A DNA stretch of 24,300 bases from Rikenellaceae bacterium (GTDB taxonomy: Bacteria > Bacteroidota > Bacteroidia > Bacteroidales > UBA932): NCBI GenBank assembly GCA_900771005.1, contig CAAGMI010000202.1, positions 1 to 24,300 of the forward strand, in the 5' to 3' direction. Positions within the stretch are counted from its first letter, which is position 1; every line of letters starts with the position of its first letter. The notes below the pieces were generated by a model, which did no database searches, had not been told where the DNA came from, and saw only the letters and a list, made by a program, of their open reading frames with translations. The translations under genes and the position numbers were made by a program. Shown here one piece after another: positions 22,046-24,300 of this stretch.

Positions 22046-23167
22046 ATGAAAAGAATATTTATAATACTATCCGTCGTTGCATTGGTTTCTTGCAACCACG
22101 GAACATTGAAATCGGATAAGGACGGACATCTGTACGACGATGACGGCATCACAGTCATCGACCTGCACGGTGACTGGTACCAGATGGGACGCCAGTACGG
22201 CATCCTGGCCAAGGACAAGATAGAGGACATACTGAACTATCTCGACGGGAAACTCAGCGGAGATTCGGAAAAAGAAGCCGCCGCCGGGATTACAGACAGC
22301 CTGTTCTCCATTTATCCCGATTATCTCAAGGACTTCTTTGAAGGCGTCAGCCAGACATCCGGACTGAGTATTGAAAGGCTCAAACTATGTAATGCCGTCG
22401 AGTATGCTGAAGGTTCATTCCATTGCTCCGCTCTGGCAGTATGGGATGATTTCGGAGAAGGGAAACTGGTTTTCGGGCGCAACTATGATGCTGTGAGTTA
22501 TTCCGAAATAGACAGGGATCTGGTGGTGACAGTATATCATCCGACAGGCAGGATGGCCGCGGCGACGATCGGATACGCGGGAGAACTGTACTGTGTGAAC
22601 GGGTTCAATGAGAACGGCATATTCCTGGAACTCAACAACGGCATGCCTTCCGCCGGCAACAAGATCCATTGGGAACTCTGCCCGAGTACGACTTACCTTT
22701 TTGACCTGCTCTTTGATGCACGGGACCTCGATGACGTCGACGATTTCTTTGCAAACACCAGAAGTTTCGCTTCCTTCATCATAGGAGTGGCCGACAGCAA
22801 CGAAGCCCGTTCGTACGAGTGGTGCTACGACGGAGTCAAAAGAGGGGATGAAATGACGGAACCCGGTCTGATGGTGGCCACAAACCACTATGTGCACGAC
22901 ACCTGGGCCTTCCGTGTCCCTTCGGATGAGGAAAGCTGGATGTCAATCACGCGACGCTGCGGTCTGTTGGACAGAGGCCGGAAGTTCAAGGGAGCCATCG
23001 GAGTGGAGAAAATGAAGGAGATAATGAGCACTCCTCTCGAAGAAGGAGGACCGTTCAATGCCAACACCCGCTATCAGATTGTGGCCGTCCCGGAAGACCT
23101 TACCCTGCACGTCAACTTCCCTTACAACGGGAAATGGGTGGAAATCGATATGAAAGAATACTTTTAA
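22046..23167 (+). CDS. Lipoprotein of the C45/acyl-CoA:6-APA acyltransferase-like Ntn-hydrolase family
   Basis: 373 residues. MKRIFIILSVVALVSC is a lipoprotein signal with lipobox LVSC (Cys16). The body matches the C45 / AAT-like Ntn fold: an N-terminal helical pro-segment (about 35-125, HGDWYQMGRQYGIL), the predicted self-processing nucleophile Cys127 in FHCSALAVWD, then RNYDAVSYSE, GFNENGIFLELNNG and VATNHYV. Family members hydrolyse or transfer amide-linked acyl groups (penicillin acyl chains, N-acyl amino acids, bile-acid conjugates in the related choloylglycine branch). The true substrate is unknown. Surface or periplasmic anchoring and coupling to an alpha/beta hydrolase suggest processing of an extracellular acylated compound, which is inference. 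Confidence 0.85.
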   Translation: MKRIFIILSVVALVSCNHGTLKSDKDGHLYDDDGITVIDLHGDWYQMGRQYGILAKDKIEDILNYLDGKLSGDSEKEAAAGITDSLFSIYPDYLKDFFEGVSQTSGLSIERLKLCNAVEYAEGSFHCSALAVWDDFGEGKLVFGRNYDAVSYSEIDRDLVVTVYHPTGRMAAATIGYAGELYCVNGFNENGIFLELNNGMPSAGNKIHWELCPSTTYLFDLLFDARDLDDVDDFFANTRSFASFIIGVADSNEARSYEWCYDGVKRGDEMTEPGLMVATNHYVHDTWAFRVPSDEESWMSITRRCGLLDRGRKFKGAIGVEKMKEIMSTPLEEGGPFNANTRYQIVAVPEDLTLHVNFPYNGKWVEIDMKEYF

Positions 23168-23199
23168 GAAAATCTTTGATGAAATAACTGTGGGGAAGA

Positions 23200-24114
23200 T
23201 TAATTGATTCCCAAAGCCATGAAGACAGATGAGTCAAGTTTCAGCATCCGTTGCAACTGCTTGGAGCTGGCGTTGTATTCATAATGAAGCACTTTCGCCA
23301 ACTCGATTCTGTCATTTGGAGCAATAAGTGCAAGTGAGCTTGCCCCATATTTCTCCCTGCTGATTTTCCTTACTATAGAATACAACTCGTCATCCGTATA
23401 CCATACCGATTCCCCTATCTCTTTTGCAATCAAGGCATTGCTTTCAACGCTCCTGGAGAGTCTGTTGAAATAGTGGGTTGCATCCCTAAACAATGCCTCC
23501 CCGGCATGGATGTCACAGAAAGAAAGTGGTGACGCGTATCCATCAAACAAAAGCAGGCCTTCGATTTCATCGGCAATTCTCGAGTGTGAAACAAGTCTTC
23601 GTTCCCTCAGGCTAAAAGGTTTGCTTCCCTGACCAGCCAACCGGCAGGAATCCGGAGAAAAGTAATATCGGTTCGCACCCCAGGGATAGGTAAAAGGAGT
23701 GTGTTCCGGGTTTACAATAAATCCATTCCTATTGTCATAGACTATGACATTCCGAATATCCTCCAATGTCATCAGACGCCTTTTGCTAGCAAAGAACCTA
23801 TCCAATGACATAACCCTGCCTTCTTTTTTCAACCATTTAAGAGACAATCCTCTGAACGTGTCAAAGAGTTGAATTATCCGCTCCACTTTTCCTGATGCAC
23901 TTATATGAATGTGATTACTCATCAGCTCGAACGTCAGGATGGTGACATCCGCAAACAGTTTGGCCGAGATCCCAAACAGGGTCATTCCTGTTTCGAAATC
24001 AGCCTGACTCGTGAAAATGATTTCGTGGTTTTCGGGAGTCCAAAGATGGTAACACTCTCCCAGTTCTCGGAACTTTGCCTCGCAAAGCGCCTCTTTTTCA
24101 TAGTAACTGCTCAT
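23200..24114 (-). CDS. REP-associated tyrosine transposase-like protein (Y1, HUH)
   Basis: 304 residues from the ATG at 24114. The motif LMSNHIHISASG supplies the HUH pair (His68, His70) that binds the metal, and VIVYDNRNGFIVNPEHTP gives the likely catalytic Tyr126 on the following helix, with YPWGANRYYF after it, as in RAYT proteins (compare YxxxNPV...YPWSS). The C-terminal part ends in a helix-turn-helix-like segment (LAKVLHYEYNASSKQLQRML). Such enzymes nick and join single-stranded DNA at hairpins. The ATG is preceded by GAGGTGAG, a clear Shine-Dalgarno that is rare in this window; an in-frame GTG at 24123 would make the SD too close. It lies alone at the edge of the window, separated from the hydrolase cluster by 32 bp, and may have been acquired. 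Confidence 0.82.
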   Translation of the reverse strand: MSSYYEKEALCEAKFRELGECYHLWTPENHEIIFTSQADFETGMTLFGISAKLFADVTILTFELMSNHIHISASGKVERIIQLFDTFRGLSLKWLKKEGRVMSLDRFFASKRRLMTLEDIRNVIVYDNRNGFIVNPEHTPFTYPWGANRYYFSPDSCRLAGQGSKPFSLRERRLVSHSRIADEIEGLLLFDGYASPLSFCDIHAGEALFRDATHYFNRLSRSVESNALIAKEIGESVWYTDDELYSIVRKISREKYGASSLALIAPNDRIELAKVLHYEYNASSKQLQRMLKLDSSVFMALGIN

Positions 24115-24158
24115 ATCTCTCACCTCTTAGGTTGCTTTGTTATTTCAGCCCCGTCAAG

Positions 24159-24188
24159 TTGCTACATTTCAATAGCAAAGTGTAGCAA
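24159..24188. repeat. Hairpin upstream of the transposase-like gene
   Basis: TTGCTACA (24159-24166) and TGTAGCAA (24181-24188) are perfect complements, extended by TTT/AAG (one G-U) to an 11-bp stem with an 8-nt loop. It is 44 bp before the transposase ATG. RAYT proteins act on hairpins, so this may be a substrate, or simply an operator. I see no gene or promoter in the rest of 24115-24300. Confidence 0.5.
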
Positions 24189-24300
24189 TCTGTCTTTTCC
24201 TGATTTTTGTTGACTCGGGTTTATAGATTATTACTGGTATAAGTTGACTATTTGCCGTTATCCTTAAGATGGGTTTTCCATCCGAGTCTTATCACTGTCA

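Noticed and set aside
23193..23212. GGGAA / TTCCC inverted repeat at the transposase stop codon as a terminator or REP sequence
   Set aside because: The arms are only 5 bp with a 10-nt A/T loop, and it does not match the hairpin upstream of the gene.
1..24300. CRISPR array, riboswitch or phage module
   Set aside because: There are no regularly spaced direct repeats, no conserved aptamer cores that I recognise, and no integrase, capsid or terminase genes.

Overview
The window looks like a chromosomal stretch from a Bacteroidota bacterium, most likely Bacteroidales. Evidence: promoters of the TAnnTTTG (-7) / TTG (-33) type rather than TATAAT, signal peptides ending in SAQ, ribosomal protein S16 with a long Ala/Glu-rich tail, a short SUF operon, and almost no Shine-Dalgarno sequences. 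I cannot name genus or species. Nearly all of it is coding, with many 1 to 17 nt gene overlaps.

Left edge (1-1396): an IS21-like insertion-sequence end, then a class II Fic AMP-transferase with its own N-terminal helix-turn-helix. A perfect 16-bp palindrome lies in the fic promoter and a matching half-site covers the start codon, which suggests autoregulation. The rest of this stretch holds short repeats and hairpins and no gene I can support.

1397-11276, all minus strand: radA; a five-gene tripartite efflux operon (ABC ATPase, two FtsX/MacB-type permeases, HlyD/MacA-type adaptor, TolC-type outer-membrane channel) with a clear promoter and a perfect inverted repeat just downstream of its -7 box; and a tightly coupled three-gene operon coding for a hemerythrin-LuxR regulator, a QueH-CYTH fusion and GalE.

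11314-15012: an Uup-like ABC-F ATPase and a HAD phosphatase lie downstream of tRNA-Leu(GAG) and its terminator. Divergent from the tRNA, on the plus strand, run rpsP and rimM.

15013-19556: sufB-sufC-sufD-ispE on the minus strand, with a SufD only 197 residues long, and aroC divergent from sufB across 50 bp. The ispE terminator lies inside rimM.

19553-24300: three secreted hydrolases (SGNH esterase, alpha/beta hydrolase, C45-type Ntn-hydrolase lipoprotein) and a REP-associated (Y1, HUH) transposase-like gene.

The most useful cross-cutting pattern is regulatory. Four genes (radA, the hemerythrin-LuxR gene, sufB, aroC) have a TAnnTTTG box exactly 7 nt before the ATG, predicting leaderless or nearly leaderless mRNAs. 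I saw no CRISPR array, prophage or clear-cut new defence system. The best candidates for something undescribed are the Fic operator arrangement, the QueH-CYTH fusion, the leaderless promoter class and the minimal SufD.
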